Shown: positions 1-9,093, counted from the first letter of the stretch. The stretch is DNA of 64,000 bases from Arthrobacter sulfonylureivorans (GCA_004000035.1 RJAE01000016.1:1-64000), one strand, 5' to 3'. Numbers and translations are program-made. Notes: generated by a model from the sequence alone, not told the origin.

Positions 1-110
1 TCATAGCGTGGGGGAAACGCCCGGTCCCATTCCGAACCCGGAAGCTAAGGCCCACAGCGCCGATGGTACTGCACTCGGGAGGGTGTGGGAGAGTAGGTCA
101 CCGCCGGACA
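1..110 (+). rRNA. rrf: 5S ribosomal RNA, 5' end cut by window
   Basis: The first 110 bases read as bacterial 5S rRNA. They include the conserved CCATTCCGAACCCGGAAGCT loop region, the GCGCCGATGGTACTGC segment and the closing GGGAGAGTAGGTCACCGCCGG stretch. About ten bases of the 5' end lie outside the window. It is presumably the last gene of an rRNA operon that lies to the left. A strong hairpin follows immediately. Confidence 0.95.
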
Positions 111-121
111 TTCTTTCAAAA

Positions 122-155
122 GGGAAGGCCCCGCCAACGACGGCGGGGCCTTCCC
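122..155 (+). terminator. rRNA operon terminator
   Basis: A 14-bp perfect stem, GGGAAGGCCCCGCC paired with GGCGGGGCCTTCCC around a six-base loop, sits 11 bases after the 5S rRNA. The T-run is weak, as is common in high-GC genomes. Position and stability fit the rRNA operon terminator. Confidence 0.85.
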
Positions 156-199
156 CCGTTAACACACCAAACCACCCCAGCCAGACTAGGCTTGGGCGT

Positions 200-685
200 A
201 TGGACACGTCTTTGTTCTCCCACGCTCCACGGGAGCCCGAACCAGTCAAGAGCGCGGAACCGGTGCAATGCCGCGTGACGGTCGCCCGGGACAGCAGGGA
301 AGCGTTCGAGGGTTTCACCGATCTGATCCACCTGTGGTGGCCGGTCGACAGCCACAGCGTGGCCGGCGACGGCAGCCATGTGGAGTTCGAAGACAAGGTC
401 CTGACTGAAACCAGCATTGAGGACGAGGTCCATATCTGGGGCGAAATCCTGGACTGGGCACCCGACAGACACCTGCGCTTGACCTGGCACCCGGGTACGA
501 GTCCGGCGACATCGGGTGAACTGCGCATCGACTTTGCGGAAGCCGTCCCCGGCCGGACTGAAATCCATCTGGTCCACTCTGGCTGGGAAAATATGCCGGA
601 CGGCCAGCAGCAGCGGGCCTACTATGCCGAGGGGTGGCCCGAGGTGATCGGCCGCTATGTCCGATTCATGGGCGGCCCAGCATGA
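200..685 (+). CDS. SRPBCC (START/AHSA1-like) family protein
   Basis: A 161-residue soluble protein that looks like a small SRPBCC hydrophobic-pocket domain. It has the AHSA1-type layout: a charged strand near residue 27 (CRVTVARDSREAFEGFTD), then the WW and W-x-E strand segments (LIHLWWP, IWGEILDW) and a C-terminal helix. Members bind small hydrophobic ligands or act as chaperone co-factors; the ligand here cannot be read. The ATG at 200 was chosen because upstream in-frame codons run into the rRNA terminator. It stands alone between the 5S terminator and the flavoprotein gene at 829. Confidence 0.75.
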   Translation: MDTSLFSHAPREPEPVKSAEPVQCRVTVARDSREAFEGFTDLIHLWWPVDSHSVAGDGSHVEFEDKVLTETSIEDEVHIWGEILDWAPDRHLRLTWHPGTSPATSGELRIDFAEAVPGRTEIHLVHSGWENMPDGQQQRAYYAEGWPEVIGRYVRFMGGPA

Positions 686-828
686 TCCGAGTGTGCCGGG
701 CCCCGGCGAATGTCAGTTCTCTCGTATTGCCTGTGCCCCTGCCTGCCTGATTCTGGCACGCGAATAATAGTTGCCGGTTCTCGCCGGCAGCAGATCCTCA
801 TCGGACTACCACTGGAGGCTTTGAGACC

Positions 829-2211
829 GTGACCGATTCCTTCCTTGCCGGGCTTCTGCATGTGCTGCCCGCCGGTAGCGTCAGCACCGAACCGGCAGAT
901 CTGGCCGCCTGCGCCGTCGACCAAGGGCCGGTAGTCGACCATCAGCTGCCCATCGCCGTCGTCTGGGCACAGAGCGCGGTGGACGTGCAGATGGTGATGC
1001 GCGCAGCCCACGCGGCCGGGGTGCCGGTGGTATGCCGTGGCGCTGGGACGGGCGTATCCGGCGGCGCACATGCCACGGAAGGGTGCCTGGTGTTGAATCT
1101 GGAACGCATGAACCGGATCCTCGAGATCCATCCCGAGGACGAGATCGCCCGGGTGGAACCTGGCGTGATCAACTCCGACCTGAACGCCGCGGTGGCGGAG
1201 TACGGGCTGATGTACGCACCGGACCCGGCCAGCTACCGCGTCTCCACGATCGGTGGGAACATCGCCACGAACGCCGGCGGGCTGCGCTGCGCCAAGTACG
1301 GCGTGACCCGCGAATCCGTGCTGGCACTCGACGTGGTGCTGGCCGACGGAACCCTGATCCACACCGGCCACAGGACCTTCAAGGGCGTTGCCGGCTACGA
1401 CCTGACCGGACTGTTCGTGGGATCGGAGGGAACTCTGGGCGTAGTAGTGGGAGCGACGGTCCGGTTGCGCTACCTGCCTGCCGCGCTGGAAACGGTGGCG
1501 GCGTTTTTCCCTGATGTAGCGGCTGCCGCGGCCGGCGTGCTGGCCGTGGGCCGTGCGCGGGTACAACCGGCGATCATGGAGCTGCTGGACGGACACACCA
1601 TGGCCCAGCTGGACAAGGAGCAGGGTTCCAGCCTGCGTAGCCGGGGTGCGGCGCTGCTGCTGATCCAGACCGACGGCTATGCGGCCACAGTGGAAGCCGG
1701 CATCATCCGCGAGGTGCTCCGCGGGCTCGGCGGCGACATCAAGTCCGCCGACGCCGCGGAGGCGGTCCGGCTGGTCGATCTGCGCCGGCACAGCCGCGGA
1801 GCCGAGGTGGACGACGATTTCCGGGTCGGCGAGGACGTGGCGGTGCCTCGTTCCCAGCTGGTGAACTACATCCACCAACTGCAGGACATTGCCGATCGGC
1901 ACGGAGTCGGGCTCAAGGTGGTGGCGCACGCCGGGGACGGCAACTTGCATCCCACCTTCTGGGTGGGACCCGGGGACGTGGCGAAGGTGCCGGCGCTCAA
2001 CGCGGCGCTGGACGAGTCCATCGACGTAGGCCTGGCGCTGGGTGGCACGATCACCGGCGAGCACGGGGTGGGGCAGTACAAGGTGCGGTGGCTGGGGCGC
2101 GAGCAGAGCGAAGAGGTGTTGGAACTGCAGCGCCGGCTGAAGGATGTGTTTGACCCTCAGCGGTTGCTCAACCCGGGCAAGGCCTTGCCCGTTGCCCCGC
2201 GCGTAGGCTAG
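829..2211 (+). CDS. FAD-binding oxidoreductase, GlcD / D-lactate dehydrogenase type
   Basis: A 460-residue flavoprotein of the vanillyl-alcohol-oxidase fold. Residues ~35-215 form the FAD_binding_4 domain, with the glycine-rich GAGTGVSGGA loop and the STIGGNIATNAGG segment. The rest is the FAD-oxidase C-terminal domain with the diagnostic HAGDGNLHP motif near residue 367 and a closing GEHGVG segment. Family members oxidise 2-hydroxy acids (glycolate, D-lactate, D-2-hydroxyglutarate); the substrate cannot be told from sequence. The GTG start at 829 has GGAGG ten bases upstream. The methyltransferase gene begins four bases after its stop, suggesting co-transcription. There is no iron-sulfur partner gene beside it, so it is probably a single-subunit enzyme. 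Confidence 0.87.
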   Translation: MTDSFLAGLLHVLPAGSVSTEPADLAACAVDQGPVVDHQLPIAVVWAQSAVDVQMVMRAAHAAGVPVVCRGAGTGVSGGAHATEGCLVLNLERMNRILEIHPEDEIARVEPGVINSDLNAAVAEYGLMYAPDPASYRVSTIGGNIATNAGGLRCAKYGVTRESVLALDVVLADGTLIHTGHRTFKGVAGYDLTGLFVGSEGTLGVVVGATVRLRYLPAALETVAAFFPDVAAAAAGVLAVGRARVQPAIMELLDGHTMAQLDKEQGSSLRSRGAALLLIQTDGYAATVEAGIIREVLRGLGGDIKSADAAEAVRLVDLRRHSRGAEVDDDFRVGEDVAVPRSQLVNYIHQLQDIADRHGVGLKVVAHAGDGNLHPTFWVGPGDVAKVPALNAALDESIDVGLALGGTITGEHGVGQYKVRWLGREQSEEVLELQRRLKDVFDPQRLLNPGKALPVAPRVG

Positions 2212-2215
2212 TGCC

Positions 2216-2839
2216 ATGAGGAAAGAGACGCTGTGGGAAGAATTGAAGCGCCGGAACCCGGGCCATTCGGCCTGGTACATTCAGCGCTTCGAACAGATGC
2301 GGACCGAGGGCGCCGACCTGCACGGTGAAGCCCGGCTGGTCGATGCGATGGTGCCCCGCGGCAGCCGGATCCTCGACGCCGGATGCGGCCCGGGACGGCT
2401 GGGCGGCGAGCTGGCTTATCGCGGTCACACGGTGGTGGGCGTCGACGTGGATCCCGAGTTGATCCAAGCAGCCCGCAAGGACCACCCGGACTGTACCTGG
2501 CTGGTGGGCGACCTGGCCGAACTGGATCTGCCCGCCCGGGGCATCGCCGAGCCGTTCGACGTGATCGTCAGCGCCGGAAACGTGCTGACCTTCCTCGCCC
2601 CGGGTACCTCGGGCGATGTGTTGAGAAACTTGGCCGGCCACCTGGCTCCTGGCGGCCGGCTCGTGACCGGGTTCGGGGCCGGCCGCGGCTACGACTTCGA
2701 CGAGTTCTTCTCCGACGCTTCCGCCGCCGGCTTGGCAGCGGACCTGCGGTTGTCCACCTGGGACCTGCGGCCCTTCACGCCGTCGTCGGACTTCTTGGTG
2801 GCGGTCTTCAGCAAGATGGAGGGGCAGCAGCAAGCCTAG
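2216..2839 (+). CDS. class I SAM-dependent methyltransferase
   Basis: A 207-residue methyltransferase with the Rossmann motif I ILDAGCGPGRLG near residue 45, an acidic VGVDVDPE motif that would hold the SAM ribose, and FDVIVSAGNVLTFL as motif IV. A C-terminal strand pair follows. The small size and lack of an added domain give no clue to the substrate. It starts four bases after the GlcD-like gene, so the two are probably translated from one message. Its 3' end is convergent with the DUF4032 gene, only five bases away. Confidence 0.85.
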   Translation: MRKETLWEELKRRNPGHSAWYIQRFEQMRTEGADLHGEARLVDAMVPRGSRILDAGCGPGRLGGELAYRGHTVVGVDVDPELIQAARKDHPDCTWLVGDLAELDLPARGIAEPFDVIVSAGNVLTFLAPGTSGDVLRNLAGHLAPGGRLVTGFGAGRGYDFDEFFSDASAAGLAADLRLSTWDLRPFTPSSDFLVAVFSKMEGQQQA

Positions 2840-2844
2840 GGGAG

Positions 2845-4179
2845 TCAGCCCTCGTCGGTCTCGGCGGCGGCCAAGGCGGCAGCGGTTTGCTCATCCGGAT
2901 TCAGCATGATGGCCGCCTCGTCCCGCCGGTGGCGCAGCACCGAATCGACGTAGGATTGCACGGCCTCCGCCAGCGGCACGTTGCGGTCCTGGTCTTCCGA
3001 GACATACCAACGATGCTCGAGCACCTCGTGGACCACTTCGGCCGGTTCCAGCTTTCCCGCCAGCTCGCGCGGAATGGCCTTGACGATCGGTTCGAAGACG
3101 TGGCGGACCCAGCTGTGGGCGCTGACTTCCTCGCTCTGCTCCGACTGGTGGTCCGCGCGGTAGGCATCCAGGTCGTTGAGCAGCCGCCGTGCCTGGTTCT
3201 CCTGGACGTCCAGACCAGTGAGGCGGAGCAGCCGGCGCTGGTGGTGCCCGGCGTCCACCACCTTGGGCTGGAGCCGGATGCTGGTTCCGTCGGCGGTGCT
3301 CTTGATGGAGAACTCCTCCACATCGAACCCCAGATCGTTCAACCGACGGATGCGGGCGTTGACCCGCCACCGCTCGCCTAAGTCGAACGACTCCTCGGCC
3401 GTCAGCTCTGCCCAGAGCTTGCGGTAGCTGTCCATGATGCGCTCGCTGGTCGCCACCGGGTCCACTTTGTCTTCCAGCAGGCCGCCCTCGACCAAATCCA
3501 TCATCTCGCCGGCGATATTCACCCGGGCTATCTCAAGGTCGTGTTCCCGCTGGCCGTCGGAGAGCTGCGGGTGCAGTTCGCCGGTTTCAGCGTCCACCAA
3601 GTACGCAGCAAACGCGCCGGCGTCGCGGCGGAAGAGCGTATTGGACAGCGAGACATCGCCCCAGTAGAAGCCAAGCAGGTGCAGGCGAACCAACAGCAGC
3701 GCCTGCGCATCGATCAGGCGGGTCAGGGTCTCCCGCCGCAGCGTCTGGGAGAACAGGGCACGGTAGGGGAGCGAGAAGCGGAGGTGGCGGGTGACCAACA
3801 CCGGCTGCAGCGCCGATCCATCGGTGCGCATTCGTCCGGTCATCACGGCTACTGGTTCCACACAAGGAACGCCCAGCCGCTGCAGCTTGCGCAGCATCTG
3901 GTATTCGTGCCGCGCTGCCTCTTCGCCGGTCTCCTTGATGGCCACCACGCCCGCACCCAGCGGAGCGAACCGGACCACGTGCCGCGACAGCCCGCGGGGC
4001 AGCGCCGCCAAGTTTTCCGCAGGCCAGTCTTTCAAGGCCAGATGCCACGGCTGGTCAAGAAGCCGCTCGTCGGTGGTGGCCGCGGTGATGCTCAAGGAAG
4101 CGATCGCCGCGGCCTCACCGGACAAAGCCGTGTCGGCGGTGCCCCGGACAGGGCCGCCGGTGCCGGAGTGAGCAGCCAT
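2845..4179 (-). CDS. DUF4032 domain protein with kinase-like core
   Basis: A 444-residue protein matching the actinobacterial DUF4032 family. The first half resembles a lipopolysaccharide/RIO-kinase fold. It has a KETGEEAARHEYQML segment with a lysine and glutamate typical of the N-lobe, a GDVSLSNTLF catalytic-loop-like motif and a downstream VDAETGEL that resembles the metal-binding DFG region. The C-terminal half is the DUF4032 domain, ending in an acidic Ala-rich tail. It lies 24 bases downstream of the UgpC-type ATPase gene on the same strand. Function is unknown; kinase activity is inference from motif order only. Confidence 0.8.
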   Translation of the reverse strand: MAAHSGTGGPVRGTADTALSGEAAAIASLSITAATTDERLLDQPWHLALKDWPAENLAALPRGLSRHVVRFAPLGAGVVAIKETGEEAARHEYQMLRKLQRLGVPCVEPVAVMTGRMRTDGSALQPVLVTRHLRFSLPYRALFSQTLRRETLTRLIDAQALLLVRLHLLGFYWGDVSLSNTLFRRDAGAFAAYLVDAETGELHPQLSDGQREHDLEIARVNIAGEMMDLVEGGLLEDKVDPVATSERIMDSYRKLWAELTAEESFDLGERWRVNARIRRLNDLGFDVEEFSIKSTADGTSIRLQPKVVDAGHHQRRLLRLTGLDVQENQARRLLNDLDAYRADHQSEQSEEVSAHSWVRHVFEPIVKAIPRELAGKLEPAEVVHEVLEHRWYVSEDQDRNVPLAEAVQSYVDSVLRHRRDEAAIMLNPDEQTAAALAAAETDEG

Positions 4180-4203
4180 AGTGACTACATCCTAGGCGTG
4201 GAC

Positions 4204-5358
4204 CTAGTCGGCTGTCTTGCCGGCCTCCACCGGGACATTGAGGTCCTCCACCGAAGCTTCCGGAGTGCCGGGTGCATGCTCGCCCAAACGCAGCCCGGTC
4301 TGTGTGTCGAACAGGTGCACATGCCCTTCTTTGGGACGCACGTAGACGGTGCTGCCGGCTACCGGCGGCGTCCGTCCGTCGACCCGACCGGTGATCTCGT
4401 AACGCTTGCCGTCAAACTCGGTGTGTCCGTAGACGTAGGCATCGGCGCCGAGTTCTTCGACCACATCCACGAACACCGCAAGGCCGTGGTTGTCCTCGGC
4501 CCGCTCCAGATCCTCCGGACGGACGCCCAAGGTCACCGTGCTGCCGTGCGCTTCGCCGAGCAGGTCCCGCGGCACCGGATAGGTCATGCCGCCGAATTGG
4601 ACACCGCCGTCGGTCACTGGCAGTTCCAGTAGGTTCATGGCGGGGGAGCCGATGAAGCCGGCCACGAACACGTTCGCAGGCCGGTCGTAGAGGGCGCGCG
4701 GGGTGTCAACCTGCTGCAGGACGCCGTCCTTGAGCACGGCAACGCGGTCGCCCATGGTCATGGCTTCCACCTGGTCGTGGGTGACATAGACGGTGGTGAC
4801 GCCCAGCCGGCGGGTCAGCGAGGCGATCTGGGTGCGGGTCTGCACGCGCAGTTTGGCGTCAAGGTTGGAGAGCGGTTCGTCCATCAGGAACACCTGCGGG
4901 TTGCGCACGATCGCCCGGCCCATGGCCACACGCTGGCGCTGGCCGCCGGAGAGGGCCTTGGGCTTGCGGTCCAGGTACTCTTCCAGATCCAGCAGCTTGG
5001 CGGCCTCGCGGACCCGCTCGGCACGTTCTTCCTTGGACACGCCGGCGATCTTCAGGGCAAAGCCCATGTTGTCGGCCACGGACATGTGCGGGTAGAGCGC
5101 GTAGTTCTGGAACACCATCGCAATGTCGCGGTCCTTGGGCGGTACATCGGTCACGTCCCGGTCGCCAATCAGGATCCGACCGGCGTTGACGTCTTCGAGG
5201 CCGGCCAGCATCCGCAGCGAGGTGGACTTGCCGCAGCCGGACGGGCCCACCAGAACCAGGAATTCGCCGTCGGCAATCTCCAGATTGAGGCCGTCCACCG
5301 CGGGCTTTTCGGTGCCCGGGTACAAGCGACTGGCATGATCGAACGTTACCGTTGCCAT
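4204..5358 (-). CDS. ugpC: ABC transporter ATP-binding protein, UgpC/MsmK/MalK type
   Basis: A 384-residue carbohydrate-importer ATPase. It shows Walker A GPSGCGKST, the Q-loop region VFQNYALYPHMSV, signature LSGGQRQRVAMGRA, Walker B VFLMDEP and the H-loop VTHD. A ~130-residue C-terminal TOBE/OB regulatory domain follows, with the YVRPKEGHVHLFD ending typical of MalK-type ATPases. Such ATPases often energise several sugar permeases whose genes lie elsewhere; no permease or binding protein is encoded here. The DUF4032 gene follows within 24 bases. The substrate, sugar or glycerol-3-phosphate, is not determined. Confidence 0.9.
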   Translation of the reverse strand: MATVTFDHASRLYPGTEKPAVDGLNLEIADGEFLVLVGPSGCGKSTSLRMLAGLEDVNAGRILIGDRDVTDVPPKDRDIAMVFQNYALYPHMSVADNMGFALKIAGVSKEERAERVREAAKLLDLEEYLDRKPKALSGGQRQRVAMGRAIVRNPQVFLMDEPLSNLDAKLRVQTRTQIASLTRRLGVTTVYVTHDQVEAMTMGDRVAVLKDGVLQQVDTPRALYDRPANVFVAGFIGSPAMNLLELPVTDGGVQFGGMTYPVPRDLLGEAHGSTVTLGVRPEDLERAEDNHGLAVFVDVVEELGADAYVYGHTEFDGKRYEITGRVDGRTPPVAGSTVYVRPKEGHVHLFDTQTGLRLGEHAPGTPEASVEDLNVPVEAGKTAD

Positions 5359-5528
5359 AATGTTTTCCCTTCACGGGCAGGTACGTGCCCGACGATCCGT
5401 AGTGATGGGTGAATATTCAGTTTCCAAGCGCCTCGCCGCGCCCACAGAGTGAGGCGGCTCACGCCCCTTAGTATGCCACGGCTGTCAAAGCACCCGGCGA
5501 AGCACCGGTGAACAGCCGGCGCCCGGCG

Positions 5529-6326
5529 CTACGCCTGCGCCGCGGCCGCCCGGAGCTCGGCCAGCAGGGCCAGCGCGGCAGCGAACGCCTGCGGGGACTC
5601 CACCCGGTATTGCGCCGCGGTGGTGCCAGGCCCCACCTTGATGCCGACGTCGGTATCGCGCAGGACGGCGAAGGCGTGCTCGTCGGTGACGTCGTCGCCG
5701 GCGAAGAAGACAGCGGTGGCGCCGGTGAAAGTGCGCAGCAGGCCGATGCCCTGGCCCTTGTCCGCGCTGAGCACCGACGTCTCCAGCACGCGCTTGCCAT
5801 CGCTGATCTGCAGCCCGGGAATCTCCTGCAGCGCAGTCCTGGCCTGCTCGGTGGCTGCCGCCGCCACATCGTCGGCGGCAGTGCGGGTATGGAGTACGAC
5901 GCCGGCCGGCTTGGCTTCCAGCCGAGTGCCCGGGTGGGCAGCCACGACTTTTTCGACGACGGCCGTGGCGGCCGCCAGCGCTCGCTGCTGGGGCTCGTCC
6001 AGCACCAGCGGCGGGCTGTCCGGACCGGTGAAGACTTCGCCGCCGTGGGAGCCGATCAGCAGGGTCCGGGCGTCGGGGGATGCCACGGTGCGTAGGCTGG
6101 CCAGCGCCCGGCCGGAGATGAAAGCGGTGGACGTCCGTGGCAGGTCAGCCAGTGCGGCGACGGCAGACGCCGAGGCCGGCAGCGGCCGGGCATCCTCGGC
6201 CCGCGGCACGATCGGTGCCAGCACGCCGTCAAAATCCAGCGCGACGAGCAGCGTCTCCGTTCCGGCCAGCTCCTCCAGCGCGGCACGAAGTTCCGCCGGG
6301 ACGGCGCCGGGCCCGTGCTCAGTCAT
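5529..6326 (-). CDS. otsB: trehalose-6-phosphate phosphatase
   Basis: A 265-residue HAD-superfamily phosphatase that would remove phosphate from trehalose-6-phosphate as the second step of the OtsAB pathway. It has the nucleophile motif DFDGVLAPIV, an FISGRAL motif II segment, a GSHGGE cap segment typical of OtsB and the motif IV GDDVTDEHAF. Its ATG lies inside the end of otsA: the two reading frames overlap by eight bases, so translation is probably coupled. The 170 bases between it and the UgpC gene hold no further gene. Confidence 0.93.
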   Translation of the reverse strand: MTEHGPGAVPAELRAALEELAGTETLLVALDFDGVLAPIVPRAEDARPLPASASAVAALADLPRTSTAFISGRALASLRTVASPDARTLLIGSHGGEVFTGPDSPPLVLDEPQQRALAAATAVVEKVVAAHPGTRLEAKPAGVVLHTRTAADDVAAAATEQARTALQEIPGLQISDGKRVLETSVLSADKGQGIGLLRTFTGATAVFFAGDDVTDEHAFAVLRDTDVGIKVGPGTTAAQYRVESPQAFAAALALLAELRAAAAQA

Positions 6327-7776
6327 GCGTCCCCGCGTTCTCGAGCGCCTTCAAGAACGAGCGCGACCAGTGCTCCACGTCGTTCTGCAGGATTTGCCGG
6401 CGCATGGCACGCATCCGGCGGGTGGCCTCGGCCGGCGGCATATTGACCGCCCGGACAATGGCCTCCTTGAGCCCGTCGATGTCGTGCGGGTTGACCAGGA
6501 TCGCCTGCTTGAGCTGGTCGGCTGCACCGGCAAACTCGCTGAGCACCAGCGCCCCGTCCACTTCCTTGCGGGAGGCAACGTATTCCTTGGCCACCAGGTT
6601 CATCCCGTCGCGCAAAGCGGTCACCAGCATCACGTCGGCGGCCAGATAGAGCGCCACCATCTCCTCCACCGGGTAGCTGTGGTGCAGGTAGCGGATGGCG
6701 GTGTTCTCCAGCGTGTCGAAGGTTCCGTTGATCCGGCCGACAGCCCCTTCGATTTCCTCTCTGAGCAGCCGGTAGGACTCCACCCGCTCGCGGCTGGGCG
6801 AGGCCACCTGGATCAGCACCGCGTTCTCCACGTCCACCTTGCCGTCTTCGAGAAGTTCGCCGTAGGCCTTGATACGGTGCCCGATGCCCTTGGTGTAGTC
6901 CAGCCGGTCCACGCCGAGCAGCACGGTGTCCGGGTCGCCCAGTTCGTGCCGGATCTGTTCCGACCGGGCAATCACGTCCGGCCGGTGGGCCAGCTCGCTG
7001 ATGTGCTCCACATCGATGGAAATCGGGAAGGCGCCGGCCCTGCAGAGGCGGACACCACCGTCGCTGTTTTCCACTTGCACCTGCTGCTGGCGCACATTGA
7101 AACCGCTGAAGCGGCGCACACAGCGCAGGAAGTTGCTGGTGTCGCTGGGCCGTTGGAAGCCCAGCAGATCGGCGCCGAGCAGGCCGTCGATCACCTGCCG
7201 GCGCCACGGAAGCTGGGCGAAGATCTCCAGCGGCGGGAACGGAATGTGGTTGAAGAAACCGATCCGCAGGTCCGGCCTTGCCTCGCGCAGCAGCTTGGGA
7301 ACCAGTTGGAGCTGGTAGTCCTGCACCCAGATGGTGGCGCCCTCGGCGGCGATCTCCGCCGTGGCTTCGGCGAAGCGCCGGTTGACCGTTTTGTAGCACT
7401 CCCACCAGGTGCGGTGGAATTCCGGCGCCGCGGTCACGTCGTGATAGAGCGGCCAGAGCGTGGCATTGGAAAAGCCCTCGTAGTAGAGCTCAACGTCGTC
7501 GGCGCTGAGGGCCACAGGCACCAGATGCATATTGTCGTGGTCGAACGGCTCTACTTCCTCGTCCGGAACCCCGGGCCAGCCCACCCAGGCACCCTCGGTC
7601 TTGGCCATCACCGGGGCCAACGCCGTGACCAGCCCGCCGGGGGACCGGCGCCAGACGCCCTGCCCGTCCTCGTCGATGGTGTGGTCCACCGGCAGCCGAT
7701 TGGAGACGACGACCAAGTCGTACTCCCCATACTGGCGTCCTTCTGCGTCCATACCGTTTTGAGCGGAATTCGCCAA
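6319..7776 (-). CDS. otsA: trehalose-6-phosphate synthase (UDP-glucose type)
   Basis: A 485-residue GT20 glycosyltransferase making trehalose-6-phosphate from UDP-glucose and glucose-6-phosphate. Diagnostic segments are VVSNRLPV and GGLVTAL near the N terminus, WVQDYQLQLVP, DRLDYTKGI, and LRDGMNLVAKEYV in the donor site. I chose the TTG start because AAAGGAG lies six bases before it; an ATG nine codons further in lacks such a site. The frame stays open far upstream, but that stretch overlaps the thioredoxin-like gene on the other strand and is not coding. otsB follows with overlap. Role: compatible solute and stress protection. Confidence 0.93.
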   Translation of the reverse strand: MANSAQNGMDAEGRQYGEYDLVVVSNRLPVDHTIDEDGQGVWRRSPGGLVTALAPVMAKTEGAWVGWPGVPDEEVEPFDHDNMHLVPVALSADDVELYYEGFSNATLWPLYHDVTAAPEFHRTWWECYKTVNRRFAEATAEIAAEGATIWVQDYQLQLVPKLLREARPDLRIGFFNHIPFPPLEIFAQLPWRRQVIDGLLGADLLGFQRPSDTSNFLRCVRRFSGFNVRQQQVQVENSDGGVRLCRAGAFPISIDVEHISELAHRPDVIARSEQIRHELGDPDTVLLGVDRLDYTKGIGHRIKAYGELLEDGKVDVENAVLIQVASPSRERVESYRLLREEIEGAVGRINGTFDTLENTAIRYLHHSYPVEEMVALYLAADVMLVTALRDGMNLVAKEYVASRKEVDGALVLSEFAGAADQLKQAILVNPHDIDGLKEAIVRAVNMPPAEATRRMRAMRRQILQNDVEHWSRSFLKALENAGTHD

Positions 7777-7968
7777 TTGACTCTCCTTTGTGTGAAGTCG
7801 TCCTGATGATGACCTTATAAGGAATGGAAACCTGTGGCTTCCCCGGATCGTTCCCTCAAGTACAAACGTGAACGCGGCCACTGATGCCGTCTGAACGTTG
7901 AAGTTGCAACTAAACTGGTGCTGATGTGCCCTGCTGGGGCGAAGCAGACCGACAAGACGCGAGGATTC

Positions 7969-8847
7969 ATGGCTCACCAAAACAGCCCTAAGCCGACCAA
8001 GGCCGAGCGCACCGCAGCGGCCCGCGAGAAGGCCCGCCAGATGCGCGAGGCACAGCAGAAGCGGGAAAAGCGCAATTCGCTGCTGGTCAAGGGCGGGGTG
8101 GTGGTCGCAGTACTGGTGATCATTGGTGTGATTGCCGCAGTGGTGATCACCAACCAGCGCGGCCAAATTGCCGACGCCGGTGCAGCGCCGGCGCACGGCA
8201 ACGCGTTCGGCGGCATCACCGTTACCCAGAGCGGGCTGGCGGAGACCGATCCCGTCCAGGTGGATGTGGCGAACATCCCCGAGCCCGCCTCCACCGAAGG
8301 CGACGTCATTGTGCCGGGCGGCGTGGCCGCCGCGCCCAAGGGCGAGCCGGCAAACATCGTGATGTACGTGGACATGGGCTGCCCCGTCTGCAAGAGCTTC
8401 GAAGGCCAGTACGGCGGGTACCTCACCGACCTCACCTCGTCCGGCGACGCAACCGTCGAGTACCGGGTGGCCACCTTCCTCGACCGTGTGTCGACCACCA
8501 ACTACTCGTCCCGTGCTGCCAACGCCGTGGCCTGTGTTGCCGACTCCAACCCCGAGGTCTTCAACGATTACGTGACGCAGCTGTTCGCCCAGCAGCCGAC
8601 CGAAGGTGGGGCCGGTCTGGACAACGCCACCCTGGCCAGCATTGCCGAAACAGCGGGAGCCACCGATGTGTCCTCCTGCATTGACGACGGCGAATTCCGT
8701 CCCTGGGCCAAGTTCGTGAACCAGACCTTCTCCGAGTACCAGGTGGGCGGCACGCCTACGGTCTACGTGGACGGAAAGAAGTGGGATCCGAACACCGATA
8801 ACGACTTCCAGCAGTTCGCCCAGGGCGTCATCGACGCTCGCGCCTAA
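7969..8847 (+). CDS. membrane-anchored DsbA-like thioredoxin-fold protein
   Basis: A 292-residue protein with a highly charged cytoplasmic N terminus (residues 1-40, Lys/Arg/Glu/Ala-rich), one transmembrane helix at about 45-65 and an extracytoplasmic thioredoxin fold. The active site is CPVC at residues 138-141, preceded by MYVDMG, and a cis-proline-like GGTPTVYVDG segment lies near the end. It matches the actinobacterial DsbA/DSBA-like oxidoreductase family that makes disulfides in secreted proteins. The ATG at 7969 has GAGG five bases upstream. A 13-bp hairpin follows the stop. Redox partner is not seen nearby. Confidence 0.88.
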   Translation: MAHQNSPKPTKAERTAAAREKARQMREAQQKREKRNSLLVKGGVVVAVLVIIGVIAAVVITNQRGQIADAGAAPAHGNAFGGITVTQSGLAETDPVQVDVANIPEPASTEGDVIVPGGVAAAPKGEPANIVMYVDMGCPVCKSFEGQYGGYLTDLTSSGDATVEYRVATFLDRVSTTNYSSRAANAVACVADSNPEVFNDYVTQLFAQQPTEGGAGLDNATLASIAETAGATDVSSCIDDGEFRPWAKFVNQTFSEYQVGGTPTVYVDGKKWDPNTDNDFQQFAQGVIDARA

Positions 8848-8879
8848 TTCATTCGCCGCGCCGGTTCCCGGCGCGGCGG

Positions 8880-8921
8880 CCAGGCGGCGGCTTCCGAGTT
8901 TCACGCGGAGCCGCCGCCTGG
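8880..8921 (+). terminator. hairpin after DsbA-like gene
   Basis: A perfect 13-bp stem (CCAGGCGGCGGCT with AGCCGCCGCCTGG, 16-base loop) lies 32 bases after the stop codon. There is no T-run, so it is a candidate terminator or mRNA 3' stabiliser. Confidence 0.6.
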
Positions 8922-8973
8922 GCTACCCTTATCTAGCCGGTTTTGTCCGGCACGCTGGCCCGCGGGCCAGCTC

Positions 8974-9047
8974 GCCTCCTTAGCTCAGTTGGCCAGAGCA
9001 CCTGTCTTGTAAACAGGGGGTCGCCGGTTCGAATCCGGCAGGGGGCT
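8974..9047 (+). tRNA. tRNA-Thr (anticodon UGU)
   Basis: A full cloverleaf can be drawn: acceptor stem GCCTCCT with AGGGGGC (one G-U pair), a D-arm with AGCTCAGTTGG, anticodon stem CCTGT/ACAGG around the loop CTTGTAA (anticodon TGT), and T-arm GCCGG-TTCGAAT-CCGGC. The 3' CCA is not encoded; the sequence after the discriminator T is CCG. Just downstream lie decayed excisionase and integrase pieces, so this tRNA was probably an integration site. Confidence 0.96.
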
Positions 9048-9053
9048 CCGACA

Positions 9054-9093
9054 CCCCTTCTGACTTGGCGCAGTGCCAGTCGGGAGGGGTTTT
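9054..9093 (+). terminator. tRNA terminator
   Basis: An imperfect stem pairs CCCCTTCTGACTTGGC with GTGCCAGTCGGGAGGGG around a short loop, followed by four T residues. It starts about seven bases after the tRNA. Confidence 0.8.

Noticed and set aside
7777-8904. N-terminal extension of otsA over 1.1 kb
   Set aside because: It overlaps the DsbA-like gene on the other strand; a good ribosome site and TTG start lie at 7776.
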